36,021 bases of DNA, taken from CAUZJO01 sp963580245. GTDB lineage: Bacteria; Sumerlaeota; Sumerlaeia; MVZB01. Of the stretch, positions 17,612 to 25,147 are shown in pieces. The translations under genes were made by a program, and so were the position numbers. The stretch is from the NCBI GenBank assembly GCA_963580245.1, contig CAUZJO010000030.1, positions 1 to 36,021 on the forward strand. Direction: 5' to 3'. Position 1 is the first letter of the stretch; each line of letters opens with the position of its first letter. The notes under the pieces were generated by a model. It made no database searches. It was not told where the DNA came from and saw nothing but the letters and a program-made list of their open reading frames with translations.

Positions 17612-19964
17612 GGACAAACAGCTCTCGCTCCGACTGGACGAGGCGGGCGATCGCGGCGAAGGGTGCCACGCCCCCGCCCAGCAGCGCGGCGCGCGGTGGC
17701 GGGGATTGGGCATGGTCCTGCTGTGGTACCTGGTCGCGGTTGCGCTGCTCTCGCTGGAGCTCAAATTCGAGTCTTATCCCACCGAGTTGGGTGTCAAGGC
17801 GCGGGCCCGAGTGCTCGCCCCCTTTGAATTCGAGCTCGAAGACCGGGAAGCGACCGAGCAGAAAACAAGAGAGGCCTTCGAAAGCAAGAAACACGTCTGG
17901 GAGCGGGACCCCGAAGTGCTCAGCGGCGCACGCCAGGGCCTGAACGCATTTGCCAATCTCCTGGGTGAGCGCAATCCGAGCAATGCCGAACAGCTCAAGG
18001 ATTTCAGCGATGAGTTGATTCAGCTCCACGACATCGCCCTGGACGCCACGACCATCAGCCGGTTGCTTCCCTCTCGGCTGCTTCAGTCCAAGCCGCCGTT
18101 GACGCTCAGTGACGTGCGCAAGGACCTGAGATTGGTGATCAACGACATTCTGGGCGATCGCAATATCGTCGATAACAAGAACAAGTTCCAGGCGCACCAC
18201 ACCGCCGGGGTGCTCGTGTTGGAGAGCACGAGCGGGTTGAGGGAACAGCCCCCCGAGGATCCCGACAAGGTACTGCTGTGGCCCGAGGGCGCGCGCAATT
18301 ACTTGCTCAACAAGGCATTGGACCGATACTTCCGGGGTGAAGGACGCGAGGAATTGCGCGAAGCCTTGACCGATCTGCTCATGGAGCTGTTCTCGCCCAA
18401 CATCGTCTACAACCCCGATCTGACCGCTACCCTTTATGAAGGGGAGATTACCTGGCTCGAACAGCACCCGGAGACCAAGGATTATAAACCCGGCGAAGTC
18501 ATCGTGGACAAGGATGAGGCCCTGAGTCAGCTTCAGGCCGACGCGCTGGCCGAACTGAACGAGCGCCGGCGAGTCACGATGAGCATCAAGCTGATGGGGA
18601 TATTCCTGGTCACGGTGGTCGTCTTCATGACCGTGGCCATCTACATTCGCCGCGTCGTGCATCGCGACCTGTCCTTTGACGCGACGACGGTGACCTTGCA
18701 CGCGTTGCCGCCGATCTTGGCCATCGGACTCACCCAGTGCCTGCTATGGCTCGGCGCGCCCCCCGAGACGATGATCTATTGGTTCCCCGCGCCGCTGGTG
18801 GGCATGCTGGCCGCGTTGCTGATCGCCCCGGAGGTCGCGTTGCTGCTGGTGCTGGTCGCGAGCCTGCTGATGGGGATCATCGCCGGGCAGGGGATTGGGT
18901 TCATGGTGGTCCCCCTGTTCGGCGGGTTCGCGGCTGTGCTCGCCAGCCGCACGGTGCGGGCCCGCGCCGAGGTCCTCAAGGTCGGCCTTCAGGTCGGTGT
19001 GGTCAACGTCTTGGCGGTGGTCATCCTGGGCTTCCTCAACTCCAAAATGGCGCCCGACTGGGACCTGCTGCTCTTCGCGTTTCTCAACGCCATCACCTGT
19101 TCGCTGGCCACGTTGGTCTTCCTGGTCATCTTCGAGTCGGTCTTCGGGATCGTCACCGACCTGAAGCTGCTTGAACTGACGGGCCTGAAACACCCGCTGA
19201 TCCGGCAGTTGGAGGACAAGGCGCCGGGTTCCTATCAACACGTGCTCAACGTCACCAAATTGGCCGAAGCGGCGGCCGAGGCCATCGGCGCCAACTATCT
19301 GCTGGTGCGAGCGGGGGCGTATTTCCACGACATCGGCAAGATGCTCAAACCCAATTACTTCTCGGAGAACCAGGTGACTCTGGAAGACAAGAAAATCCAC
19401 TCGCGGCTCTCACCCTATATGAGCGTACTGGTCATCAAGAACCACGTCAAAGAGGGGATCGAACTGGCCCAGCAATACAAGCTTCCGCAGAAAATCATCG
19501 ATTTTATCCCCCAGCACCACGGCACCGGTCTGATCCGCTTCTTCTATTCGGAGGCCCTGCGGCGCTATGAGGAGAGCGAGGCGGTCGATCCGGTGCGCGA
19601 GGAGGATTTCCGCTACGCGGGGCCTCGGCCCCAGACGATCGAGACGGCGATCGTGCTGCTGGCCGATTCGGTCGAGGCGATCGCCGCCAGCCGGTTTACC
19701 GGAGGGCAGGTCAGCGAGGATGAACTCCGTCGCTCGGTGCAGATGGCCATCACCGAACGCTTCAATGACGGCCAGTTCGACGAATGCGACCTGACCTTGG
19801 CGCACCTGGGCAAGATCCGCGAGGCGCTCGTCAAGTCACTGCTGGCGCGCTTCCACTTCCGCGTGGCCTATCCCGCGCTGACCAAACGCGGAGCGACCCG
19901 CCAGCGCGGCGAGGTCGCCGGGCCCACCATCGCCGTGGCCGGCCCAGCCTCTTCGGTCGGTTAG
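17604..19964 (+). CDS. pgpH: 7TM-HD protein, PgpH-type cyclic-di-AMP phosphodiesterase
   Basis: A 786-residue membrane protein of the 7TM receptor-HD class, whose PgpH member degrades c-di-AMP. In order: a short cytoplasmic tail, one membrane helix near residues 32-50, a large extracytoplasmic 7TMR-HDED sensor domain (about 50-325), a cluster of about seven membrane helices (about 325-510, such as LMGIFLVTVVVFMTVAIYI), and a cytoplasmic HD domain. Metal-binding residues are visible: the His of GSYQHVLNVT, the HD pair at 575-576 (YFHDIGK), the ENQ motif after KPNYFS, and HHGT near 634. These match a functional phosphodiesterase. It is coupled to phoH by an 8-nt overlap. A cognate diadenylate cyclase must lie elsewhere if the ligand is c-di-AMP. 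Confidence 0.92.
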   Translation: MAKDKQLSLRLDEAGDRGEGCHAPAQQRGARWRGLGMVLLWYLVAVALLSLELKFESYPTELGVKARARVLAPFEFELEDREATEQKTREAFESKKHVWERDPEVLSGARQGLNAFANLLGERNPSNAEQLKDFSDELIQLHDIALDATTISRLLPSRLLQSKPPLTLSDVRKDLRLVINDILGDRNIVDNKNKFQAHHTAGVLVLESTSGLREQPPEDPDKVLLWPEGARNYLLNKALDRYFRGEGREELREALTDLLMELFSPNIVYNPDLTATLYEGEITWLEQHPETKDYKPGEVIVDKDEALSQLQADALAELNERRRVTMSIKLMGIFLVTVVVFMTVAIYIRRVVHRDLSFDATTVTLHALPPILAIGLTQCLLWLGAPPETMIYWFPAPLVGMLAALLIAPEVALLLVLVASLLMGIIAGQGIGFMVVPLFGGFAAVLASRTVRARAEVLKVGLQVGVVNVLAVVILGFLNSKMAPDWDLLLFAFLNAITCSLATLVFLVIFESVFGIVTDLKLLELTGLKHPLIRQLEDKAPGSYQHVLNVTKLAEAAAEAIGANYLLVRAGAYFHDIGKMLKPNYFSENQVTLEDKKIHSRLSPYMSVLVIKNHVKEGIELAQQYKLPQKIIDFIPQHHGTGLIRFFYSEALRRYEESEAVDPVREEDFRYAGPRPQTIETAIVLLADSVEAIAASRFTGGQVSEDELRRSVQMAITERFNDGQFDECDLTLAHLGKIREALVKSLLARFHFRVAYPALTKRGATRQRGEVAGPTIAVAGPASSVG

Positions 19965-20016
19965 GCACCGGGCGGGTCCGTCTCTGAATGGCCGGCGAAA
20001 GGCTGGAGCGAGGGTC

Positions 20017-20535
20017 TTACTCTTCGTTGTCCAGATAATCGTAAAAGGTGTTCATATAGCCGTCCAGGTAATAGATGACCTCATCGCGGAGCGCTTCGGA
20101 ACTCAGGTCCTCGGGGCGCTGGTAGCGGATATCGCTACAGAAGTAGAAGATGTCGTCGTGGAAATGCTGGACCTCGTGATCAAGCTCTTCTTCGGACTCC
20201 ATGGCCACTTCGAGGAATTCGGTTAAGGAGTCGCCACTATCGAGGGCGGCCGATTCAATCGACTCGCTCAAGTCCTTGTCCTCGGTCGCCAGCCCGACAC
20301 GGATCACCAGGTCGTCGGAAAGGGCGGAGACGAAGAAGTAGGTCCGGTCATTGAAGATGAACACGACCCGTAGGGCCTCGCCCTCGAGCGGACCGGGTTC
20401 GCGCAGTTCGATCGCATGGAAACGGTCGTCGCCGACGTATTGTTCCTCGAGGAAATGGGCCAGGATGCCCGGCGTCGGTTCGAGCACCGCTCCCTGTGGC
20501 GGTTCATCGCCGTCATCATACTCGATCACTTGCAT
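20017..20535 (-). CDS. Acidic hypothetical protein
   Basis: A 172-residue soluble protein I do not recognise. It is strongly acidic, with clusters such as YDDGDEPP, DLSESIES and ESEEELDHEV. The pattern suggests an alpha/beta N-terminal half (about residues 20-90, GILAHFLEEQY, VVFIFNDRTYFFVSAL) and a helical C-terminal half ending FYDYLDNEE. There is no signal peptide or membrane segment. I use the ATG at 20535; a TTG one codon earlier is also open, but the GGGAGG at 20540-20545 spaces well to the ATG. A good promoter lies upstream at 20607-20635. It is convergent with pgpH. A clean promoter, strong ribosome site and leader hairpin suggest it is expressed. The function is unknown. Confidence 0.8.
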   Translation of the reverse strand: MQVIEYDDGDEPPQGAVLEPTPGILAHFLEEQYVGDDRFHAIELREPGPLEGEALRVVFIFNDRTYFFVSALSDDLVIRVGLATEDKDLSESIESAALDSGDSLTEFLEVAMESEEELDHEVQHFHDDIFYFCSDIRYQRPEDLSSEALRDEVIYYLDGYMNTFYDYLDNEE

Positions 20536-20606
20536 CAACCTCCCGAAACCGTCCCCTCTGGGGAGGGTTTCATCACATCAACGCGCCGCCCATGGGCTAC
20601 ACCTGA

Positions 20607-20635
20607 AATGTATGTCGCGAAGGGTAGTTTGTCAA
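20607..20635 (-). promoter_or_regulatory. Sigma70-type promoter for the acidic hypothetical gene
   Basis: On the minus strand, TTGACA (20630-20635) is a perfect -35, preceded by a T-run, with TACATT (20607-20612) as -10 at a 17-bp spacing. The leader to the ATG is about 65 nt and contains a small TCCCC-TCT-GGGGA hairpin (20552-20564). Confidence 0.75.
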
Positions 20636-20646
20636 AAAAAATGTAG

Positions 20647-21045
20647 CCCCCCCGAAGCTGAAGGTCCCCTGGGGTAACGGAATGGGTTAAGGCGGACTCC
20701 GCGCTCCAAAGACGGGAGACCAAAGAGCACTCCGAGCCTTCAACGCGACTCCTGCCCAAAGCGTCGTTCATCAACCATCCTGTCCCCGCCATCGGTCCCT
20801 CAGCCCCAGGCCCCACAAAGCTTTATCGGAATCGATACGGCGTTTCGTAAGGACTGGCCCCGGGAAGGACGGCAGGATGCCGCCGACCCGAACGGGATAA
20901 GCATACGCAGGCCCATCCGGCGCGACCCTTACGCCGGTTAGGCTCAGGCATGGGGACCCAATCTCGCCGCGAACGACGAATCCCAGCCGACGCTCGACAA
21001 ACCCCTTCGCGGCACTGGACGGATTGATCCCCTGTCGGGCTGGCC
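20647..21045. other. Intergenic stretch with no recognisable gene
   Basis: About 400 bp between the promoter of the acidic gene and the 3' end of the broken wHTH gene. A long minus-strand open frame covers part of it (through about 21211), but it overlaps the wHTH gene out of frame and has no recognisable domain, so I do not call it. No tRNA or other RNA fold was recognised on either strand. Confidence 0.5.
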
Positions 21046-21246
21046 CTACTTCAGGGTCACCGCGACCGTTTTCTTGCCCGTTTTTTCCTGGGCGATTTTG
21101 CCCTAGCGGGCCAACCAGCCAAGCCCCATCGTGAGCAGCTCGGTGTCCAGTCCGGTCTTGAGCTTCAGTTGCTTTATGGTCAGGGGGCCGTTGTCCACGA
21201 GTTTCCCCCACAAGTTTCCCGCGCTTTCACCGATTTCATCATTCAT
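21046..21246 (-). pseudogene. Winged helix-turn-helix domain protein (DUF2582-like) with an in-frame TAG
   Basis: A 66-codon gene, too short and too broken to appear as one open frame. It reads MNDEIGESAGNLWGKLVDNG, then PLTIKQLKLKTGLDTELL, then TMGLGWLAR, a TAG at 21103-21105, and GKIAQEKTGKKTVAVTLK before the true stop. This matches the small winged-helix family (often MNDEIGKTAG...W..L, ...ALGWLARE.K...) that runs about 65-75 residues. In the family the interrupted position is normally Glu (LAREGK or similar), so GAG to TAG, a single G-to-T change, explains it. The ribosome site GGAGGAA at about 21251-21257 and the ATG are intact. Without the last 18 residues the wing is lost. It is either a recent nonsense mutation or a sequence error. 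Confidence 0.85.
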
Positions 21247-21361
21247 GACCATTCCTCCCTCATCTCGAGGTTGTTCCATACCGACGCCAGTATATAATCG
21301 AAGATCAATCCTGCGCCTAGTACTTTTTCGCCTTGGAGCGTGAAAAAAGATGAGGCTGCCG

Positions 21362-21949
21362 TCAGCCGATCAAGACTTCATCCAGCTCATGGGCGAACTG
21401 AATCGGGAACGCCGGCCGGACGCCCAAGAACTCCAACGTCTCGACGACCCTTTCGGGACGTCCCCAGTCACGCCATTCGACCTGCCGCATGGGCAGAACC
21501 ATGCTCCACGGACCGGCCCGCTGCAAGACCGCCCGCGAGAAATCGGCGGTCTCCATCGACCGATAGACATGGTCCAGCGCTTCTCGCCGCGACCCTTCCT
21601 CCACCCTTTGATGCCCAGCCGCGCGGAGCAGTCGGCGCAGGATTTCGAAGCACTCCATCATCGGGGGCAAGAATCTCCATCCCAGCGCGCGCAGCGACTT
21701 GACCTTGGCAGCGATCACCATGGTGTTCCATAGCGACCCCTGACTCAGCAACCACTCGGCTACAGCTTGGACCAGCTTTTCGTGGAACCCTTCGACTTGC
21801 GCCGCCGCGCGGAACACAACGTTTTCCGAACCGTTGCCCATCACGGCTGCCCGATGGGGAGAGGATTCGATCCAGCCATAATCGGTCTCCGGACGGCTGG
21901 GGACCGCGCCCAGCAAAATGAACCGATCCGCAAGCCGCCTAACGAAGGC
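21362..21949 (-). pseudogene. C-terminal remnant of a mannose-1-phosphate guanylyltransferase-like enzyme
   Basis: The minus-strand frame encodes the second half of a sugar-phosphate nucleotidyltransferase: ILLGAVPSRPETDYGWIE, then VEGFHEKL, a GSLWNTMVIAAKV motif (usual family WNTG/WNTF), and a C-terminal DFSRAVL ... VEWRDWGRPERVVETLEFLG, which matches short mannose-1-phosphate guanylyltransferase-like proteins. The N-terminal nucleotide-binding part with its G-x-G-x-R loop and the substrate-pocket motif FPSDH is absent. The frame continues a little further (to 22099) but loses resemblance at about 21949, where the DNA becomes the promoter and leader of the prepilin. About 130 residues are missing, so it should be inactive. 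No truncating element is visible at the break. Confidence 0.75.
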
Positions 21950-22011
21950 GATCCCGGGTCCCTCAAAGGCGCGCCGGGGATACGATTGCAAGCGAATCGG
22001 GACGAATAACG

Positions 22012-22040
22012 TTGCCACGGAAGCCGAATCGGGCGATAAT
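22012..22040 (+). promoter_or_regulatory. Sigma70-type promoter for the second prepilin
   Basis: TTGCCA at 22012-22017 and GATAAT at 22035-22040 are separated by 17 bp, about 78 bp before the prepilin ATG. It begins just upstream of the broken end of the nucleotidyltransferase remnant. Confidence 0.6.
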
Positions 22041-22118
22041 TCCCAATGGAATGAATCTCGTTGTACATTCAGGCGGTCGCGTCGGGGGTCGCCGTCCACT
22101 TACGCAAAGGGAGAAGCC

Positions 22119-22751
22119 ATGAACACGAAACATCGCGGATTTACACTGATTGAGCTGCTGATCGTCGTGGCGATCATCGCGATCCTGGCCGCCATCGCGG
22201 TGCCGAACTTCCTGGAGGCGCAGGCGCGCGCCAAGATCACCCGGACCAAATCCGACATGCGTACCCTCGCCAACGGCTATGAGGCCTATCGGATCGATAA
22301 CGGCGACATTCCCAGCCTGGGGCGCTATGGTCCATATTACCTTAAGTTTGAACCCAATACGCCACCAGGGGTCCTGGGCCATCTTCTGACCTCTCCCATC
22401 GCATATCTTGGAGACATCCCGACCGACTATTATAACTCCAAGGCGCGCCATAGCTGGAATGGTCGAGCCGCCAACGTGAGCGTGGTGGTGACGGCCGTGC
22501 CCAAACAGGGGGATAGTCGGCAGTTTGCTGCATTCCTCCCCTTCATCCCCTGGCCCGGCCTCCACGGCAAGATCATCCTGTATCAGTACGTCTTCGAAAG
22601 CGCCGGACCCAAACAAATCTGGTGGTCCGACGTGCCGGGCGGCTTCCACCAAGCCCTCTACGACCCAACCAACGGCACCGTCAGCGCCGGCAACATCATG
22701 TATTTCGACGCCTGGGGTTTCGGGACGGGCTACGGCGAACCGGGCCGATAG
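22119..22751 (+). CDS. Type II secretion/type IV pilin-like prepilin
   Basis: A 210-residue prepilin, paralogous to the one at 3105. The leader MNTKHRG is cleaved before Phe8; Glu at +5 and the helix LIVVAIIAILAAIAVPNF are intact, followed by LEAQARAKITRTKSDMRTLANGYEAYRIDNGDIP. The C-terminal part differs from the paralogue except for the tail DPTNGTVSAGNIMYFDAWG. AAGGGAG at 22107-22113 precedes the ATG. The leader and helix DNA of the two genes is nearly the same, suggesting recent duplication or exchange of the N-terminal module, with the C-terminal domain free to diverge. It stands alone with its own promoter, with no secretion machinery nearby. Confidence 0.9.
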   Translation: MNTKHRGFTLIELLIVVAIIAILAAIAVPNFLEAQARAKITRTKSDMRTLANGYEAYRIDNGDIPSLGRYGPYYLKFEPNTPPGVLGHLLTSPIAYLGDIPTDYYNSKARHSWNGRAANVSVVVTAVPKQGDSRQFAAFLPFIPWPGLHGKIILYQYVFESAGPKQIWWSDVPGGFHQALYDPTNGTVSAGNIMYFDAWGFGTGYGEPGR

Positions 22752-22893
22752 GCTCGTGTCCTCTTGAGCTCGGCACCGGGTTCGGTGGGGATGTTGCGAT
22801 TCGAGCTTCTCGTTCGTCCCATTGCCCCGGCCGGCACCTGGTCATCGCCGCGCTTACATCGACGCCATGACCGGCCCGGAGGGGATTGGCGCG

Positions 22894-23364
22894 CTAGGCA
22901 TGCGCGGATGAAAAGCGGGCGATCTTCTGGCTGACCAGTCGTTCGAAATCCTTGTACGGCAGGTTGATGAGCATCGTGTGCGAGCCCGCGTTGAACGCGA
23001 TCTCGTCGTCCTCGGTCAGGCTTTGGTCGGAGTAAACCTGCATGTCGTAAAAGTTTCCGAAGGGGGGCATGGCGCCCACTTCGCATTCGGGGAACATATC
23101 GCCGAACTCCCGTTCGTTGGCCAGCTCGGCTTGCTGCACACCGGCGGTGCCTTTGAGTAAACCGAAATCGACCAGCTTGGGGGCGGGCAGGACGGCCATC
23201 GCCATTTTGCCGTCCAGCTTGAGCATGACGGCCTTGGCCAATTGCTGTCCGGGAATATGAGCGCTGGCCGCGACTTCCTGGGCGGTGAAGGCGGAGGAAT
23301 GGATGATCGTGACGTATTTGATCTGATGGCCGTCTAGGAACTCGATGAGCTTGGTCACCGGCAT
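22894..23364 (-). CDS. YbaK/EbsC-family aminoacyl-tRNA deacylase-like protein
   Basis: A 156-residue single-domain protein of the YbaK/ProX class, which hydrolyses misacylated tRNAs such as Cys- or Ala-tRNA-Pro in trans. Family features: an N-terminal LIEFLDGHQIKYVTIIHS, then TAQEVAASAHIPGQQLAKAVMLKLDGKMAMAVLPA, with Lys in the QLAKAVMLK motif as the key tRNA-facing residue. Then come GDMFPECEVGAMPPFGNFYDMQVY and the closing GSHTMLINLPYKDFERL. The ribosome site AAGGAG lies about 8 nt before the ATG. It is a stand-alone gene, not fused to prolyl-tRNA synthetase. The substrate cannot be predicted; this subtype (with PPFGN) is widespread and poorly studied. Confidence 0.9.
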   Translation of the reverse strand: MPVTKLIEFLDGHQIKYVTIIHSSAFTAQEVAASAHIPGQQLAKAVMLKLDGKMAMAVLPAPKLVDFGLLKGTAGVQQAELANEREFGDMFPECEVGAMPPFGNFYDMQVYSDQSLTEDDEIAFNAGSHTMLINLPYKDFERLVSQKIARFSSAHA

Positions 23365-23590
23365 GGCGGTCTCCTTCTCTTCCTGAGTGGTCTTGTTCGC
23401 GTTGCCGCTCTCATATAATGAATGGCTTCCCCCTACAAAATGAGACCTATGTTACCCGATTTGCCATCAACGTTCTCGCGTCCGCGATGGCCATGCGGGA
23501 TTTCCCCACGGCGAGGGACTCCACCGCATGACTGGACCCCGCCGCTGGGCAGAGCGTCTGCATTGCGACGCATGTCGACCCGGTAAGGAA

Positions 23591-24040
23591 TTAAGCGGGC
23601 ACTCCCTCTTCTTTTTGCCGCTCCTTCTTGATGACTTTCACCAGACCGGAGATTTCACCGGCGAAGAGTTCCAGCAGATCATCCAACGTGATGATGCCGA
23701 TTAACTGACCCGATTCATCGACCACCGGCAGGCGGCGGACGCCTTTGCGACGCATGAGCTGAACGGTCTCGTAGACCCCCATGTCCTCGCGGGCACTGGT
23801 GATGGGGACGCTCGTCACGTCGTTGACACGCAACGTCTCCGCTTCTTTGCCCTTGGCCACCACTTCGATGACGATGTCGCGATCGGTCAGCAACCCGACC
23901 GGGACCCCCCTGCCATCAGTTTCATCGACCACGACCACGTCGCCCATGTGATGCTCGCGCATGAGCTGGGCCGCCTCCCGGATGGTTGTACTGCGATAAG
24001 CAATCACCACGGTGCGCATGCAAAACTCACCGATTGACAT
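23591..24040 (-). CDS. Tandem CBS-domain protein
   Basis: A 149-residue cytoplasmic protein made of two CBS motifs (about residues 8-62 and 72-128), which together form a Bateman module that binds adenine nucleotides. Landmarks: TIREAAQLMREHHMGDVVVVDE, GLLTDRDIVIEVV, VYETVQLMRRKGVRRLPVVDE, IGIITLDDLLELFAGE. A basic/acidic helix KVIKKERQKEEG closes it. No enzymatic domain is attached, so it presumably works as a small regulator of another protein. A good ribosome site, GGAGGG, precedes the ATG. It lies in the same orientation as the YbaK-like gene, 226 bp upstream of it. Confidence 0.93.
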   Translation of the reverse strand: MSIGEFCMRTVVIAYRSTTIREAAQLMREHHMGDVVVVDETDGRGVPVGLLTDRDIVIEVVAKGKEAETLRVNDVTSVPITSAREDMGVYETVQLMRRKGVRRLPVVDESGQLIGIITLDDLLELFAGEISGLVKVIKKERQKEEGVPA

Positions 24041-24419
24041 GATACCCTCCTACTCCGCGCGGTACAACGGCCATCGCAACACTCACCCGCTGGTTTAAAG
24101 CAATAAGAAGGCCAAGGACTGGACTTGGCCCATCAGGATGATCGATTCAGTCCGGCCCGTGGGTTTGCGCTCGGAAGGCTCCGGTTGGGGACGGTGAGAT
24201 CGAAAGTCGGACATGTTCAAGGCTGATGATTGATACAACAACGACGCTCGTACGGTCATCTCATGCAACCACCGTTGCATGTTGCGTTGCATTTATCGGA
24301 TCCCGCCACCGCGTGGATCGGGGCAGCTTATGATTGATTAGAGCGGGGAGAATCAGTACCTTGGCGCATAGAATCCGTCTCCTCGCGGAGACTTCCCGGT
24401 TTTGTGCATGGAGGGCGAG
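24041..24419. other. Intergenic region with several short inverted repeats
   Basis: No gene is recognisable here. GGCCAAG-GACTGGA-CTTGGCC (24110-24130) forms a stem; read on the minus strand it is followed by TTCTTATT, so it could stop transcription coming toward the CBS gene. ATGCAAC-CACC-GTTGCAT (24263-24280) is a perfect dyad, directly followed by GTTGCGTTGCAT, a partial direct repeat: a possible operator upstream of the resolvase-like gene. Confidence 0.4.
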
Positions 24420-24761
24420 ATGAGAGCATTCGGATACGCGCGGAACTTCGAGCAGGACGTGGAAGGCGCCGACGGCCTTGTCGAACAGAGACGCTTTATC
24501 AAGGAATACGCCCGCGGCGAGAAGATCGAAATCGTGCAGTGGTTCGAAGACACCTACACCGAAACCGAGACCTTCCCGCCGGGATTCAAAGAAATGATCG
24601 CCGAGGCCAACGGCGTGCGGACGGTGATCGTCGAGGACCTGAACCGTTTGGGTTTGCGACCCGATGACCGGACATTGCTGATGACCGAGCTGGCGTCCCT
24701 GGACATCACGCTGATCTGCGCCGCGACCGACGAGTACGCCACCCAAGGGGATATGGAATAA
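24420..24761 (+). CDS. Small resolvase-domain protein lacking the catalytic serine
   Basis: A 113-residue protein that matches only the N-terminal catalytic domain of serine recombinases. It starts MRAFGYARNFEQD, where active members have a YxRxS motif. The Tyr and Arg are kept, but the catalytic Ser is absent at that site (Asn-Phe instead). Later stretches fit the fold: GLVEQRRFIKEYA, IVQWFEDTYTE, FKEMIAEANGVRTVIVEDLNRLG. The second conserved Arg after DLNRL is also changed. There is no DNA-binding helix-turn-helix or zinc domain. GGAGG at 24410-24414 is a strong ribosome site. It may be a repurposed dimerisation domain or a dying gene; the clean frame and ribosome site favour the former. 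Short resolvase-domain proteins without the C-terminus exist in some deep bacterial phyla. Confidence 0.75.
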   Translation: MRAFGYARNFEQDVEGADGLVEQRRFIKEYARGEKIEIVQWFEDTYTETETFPPGFKEMIAEANGVRTVIVEDLNRLGLRPDDRTLLMTELASLDITLICAATDEYATQGDME

Positions 24762-24821
24762 GCTCCCCGTCCTCTTAGGTCCATCGGATTCGAGAATAAA
24801 GGGCACGCGGGGCGCCGGGTG

Positions 24822-25082
24822 TCAGTCTTTGCCCAGACGCGCCGCCAGCGCGTTGTAGAGCCAGGCGAAGACGGCGCCCCCGATAGACCCATCGATCAGA
24901 GCCCACGCGAGCCCGATCAGGCTCCCCACGGGACTGATTTTATAGCCGCGATAAACCTTTCCCAACAGCGTGATCTCATCGGTGGTGCCGTCGAAAAAGA
25001 TGATCCACCATGTGGCCCCGAACAGGGCGATGCCCCACAGCAAACCGCAGGTCAACGCAAAGGCCCTGACGTTCAATTTCAT
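24822..25082 (-). CDS. Small two-helix membrane protein (often annotated holin-like)
   Basis: An 86-residue protein with two hydrophobic segments, about residues 8-30 (FALTCGLLWGIALFGATWWIIFF) and 55-80 (LIGLAWALIDGSIGGAVFAWLYN). The connecting loop holds a conserved-looking KVYRGYKISPVGS. I use the ATG at 25082 (AGGAG lies at about 25091-25095); a TTG two codons earlier is also in frame. I have seen proteins with this exact layout labelled as bacteriophage holin, but there is no lysis cassette or other phage gene here, so that label is not supported by context. It is a likely chromosomal membrane protein of unknown role, immediately downstream of the broken FG-GAP gene on the same strand. 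Confidence 0.7.
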   Translation of the reverse strand: MKLNVRAFALTCGLLWGIALFGATWWIIFFDGTTDEITLLGKVYRGYKISPVGSLIGLAWALIDGSIGGAVFAWLYNALAARLGKD

Positions 25083-25147
25083 TATCAATCGCTCCTAACG
25101 TTTCGTTCGGCTAGAGCAACCAAGCCACGCCGACGCCATGTTCGCGC

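Noticed and set aside
20560..20760. tRNA-like stretch near GGTTAAGGCGGACTCCGC
   Set aside because: No T-loop (GTTCGANTC) or acceptor stem pairing could be found on either strand.
20771..21211. Minus-strand open frame of 146 residues
   Set aside because: It overlaps the wHTH gene out of frame, is low in recognisable motifs and has no convincing ribosome site.
24822..25082. Phage lysis module
   Set aside because: The small membrane protein has no endolysin, spanin or other phage gene nearby.
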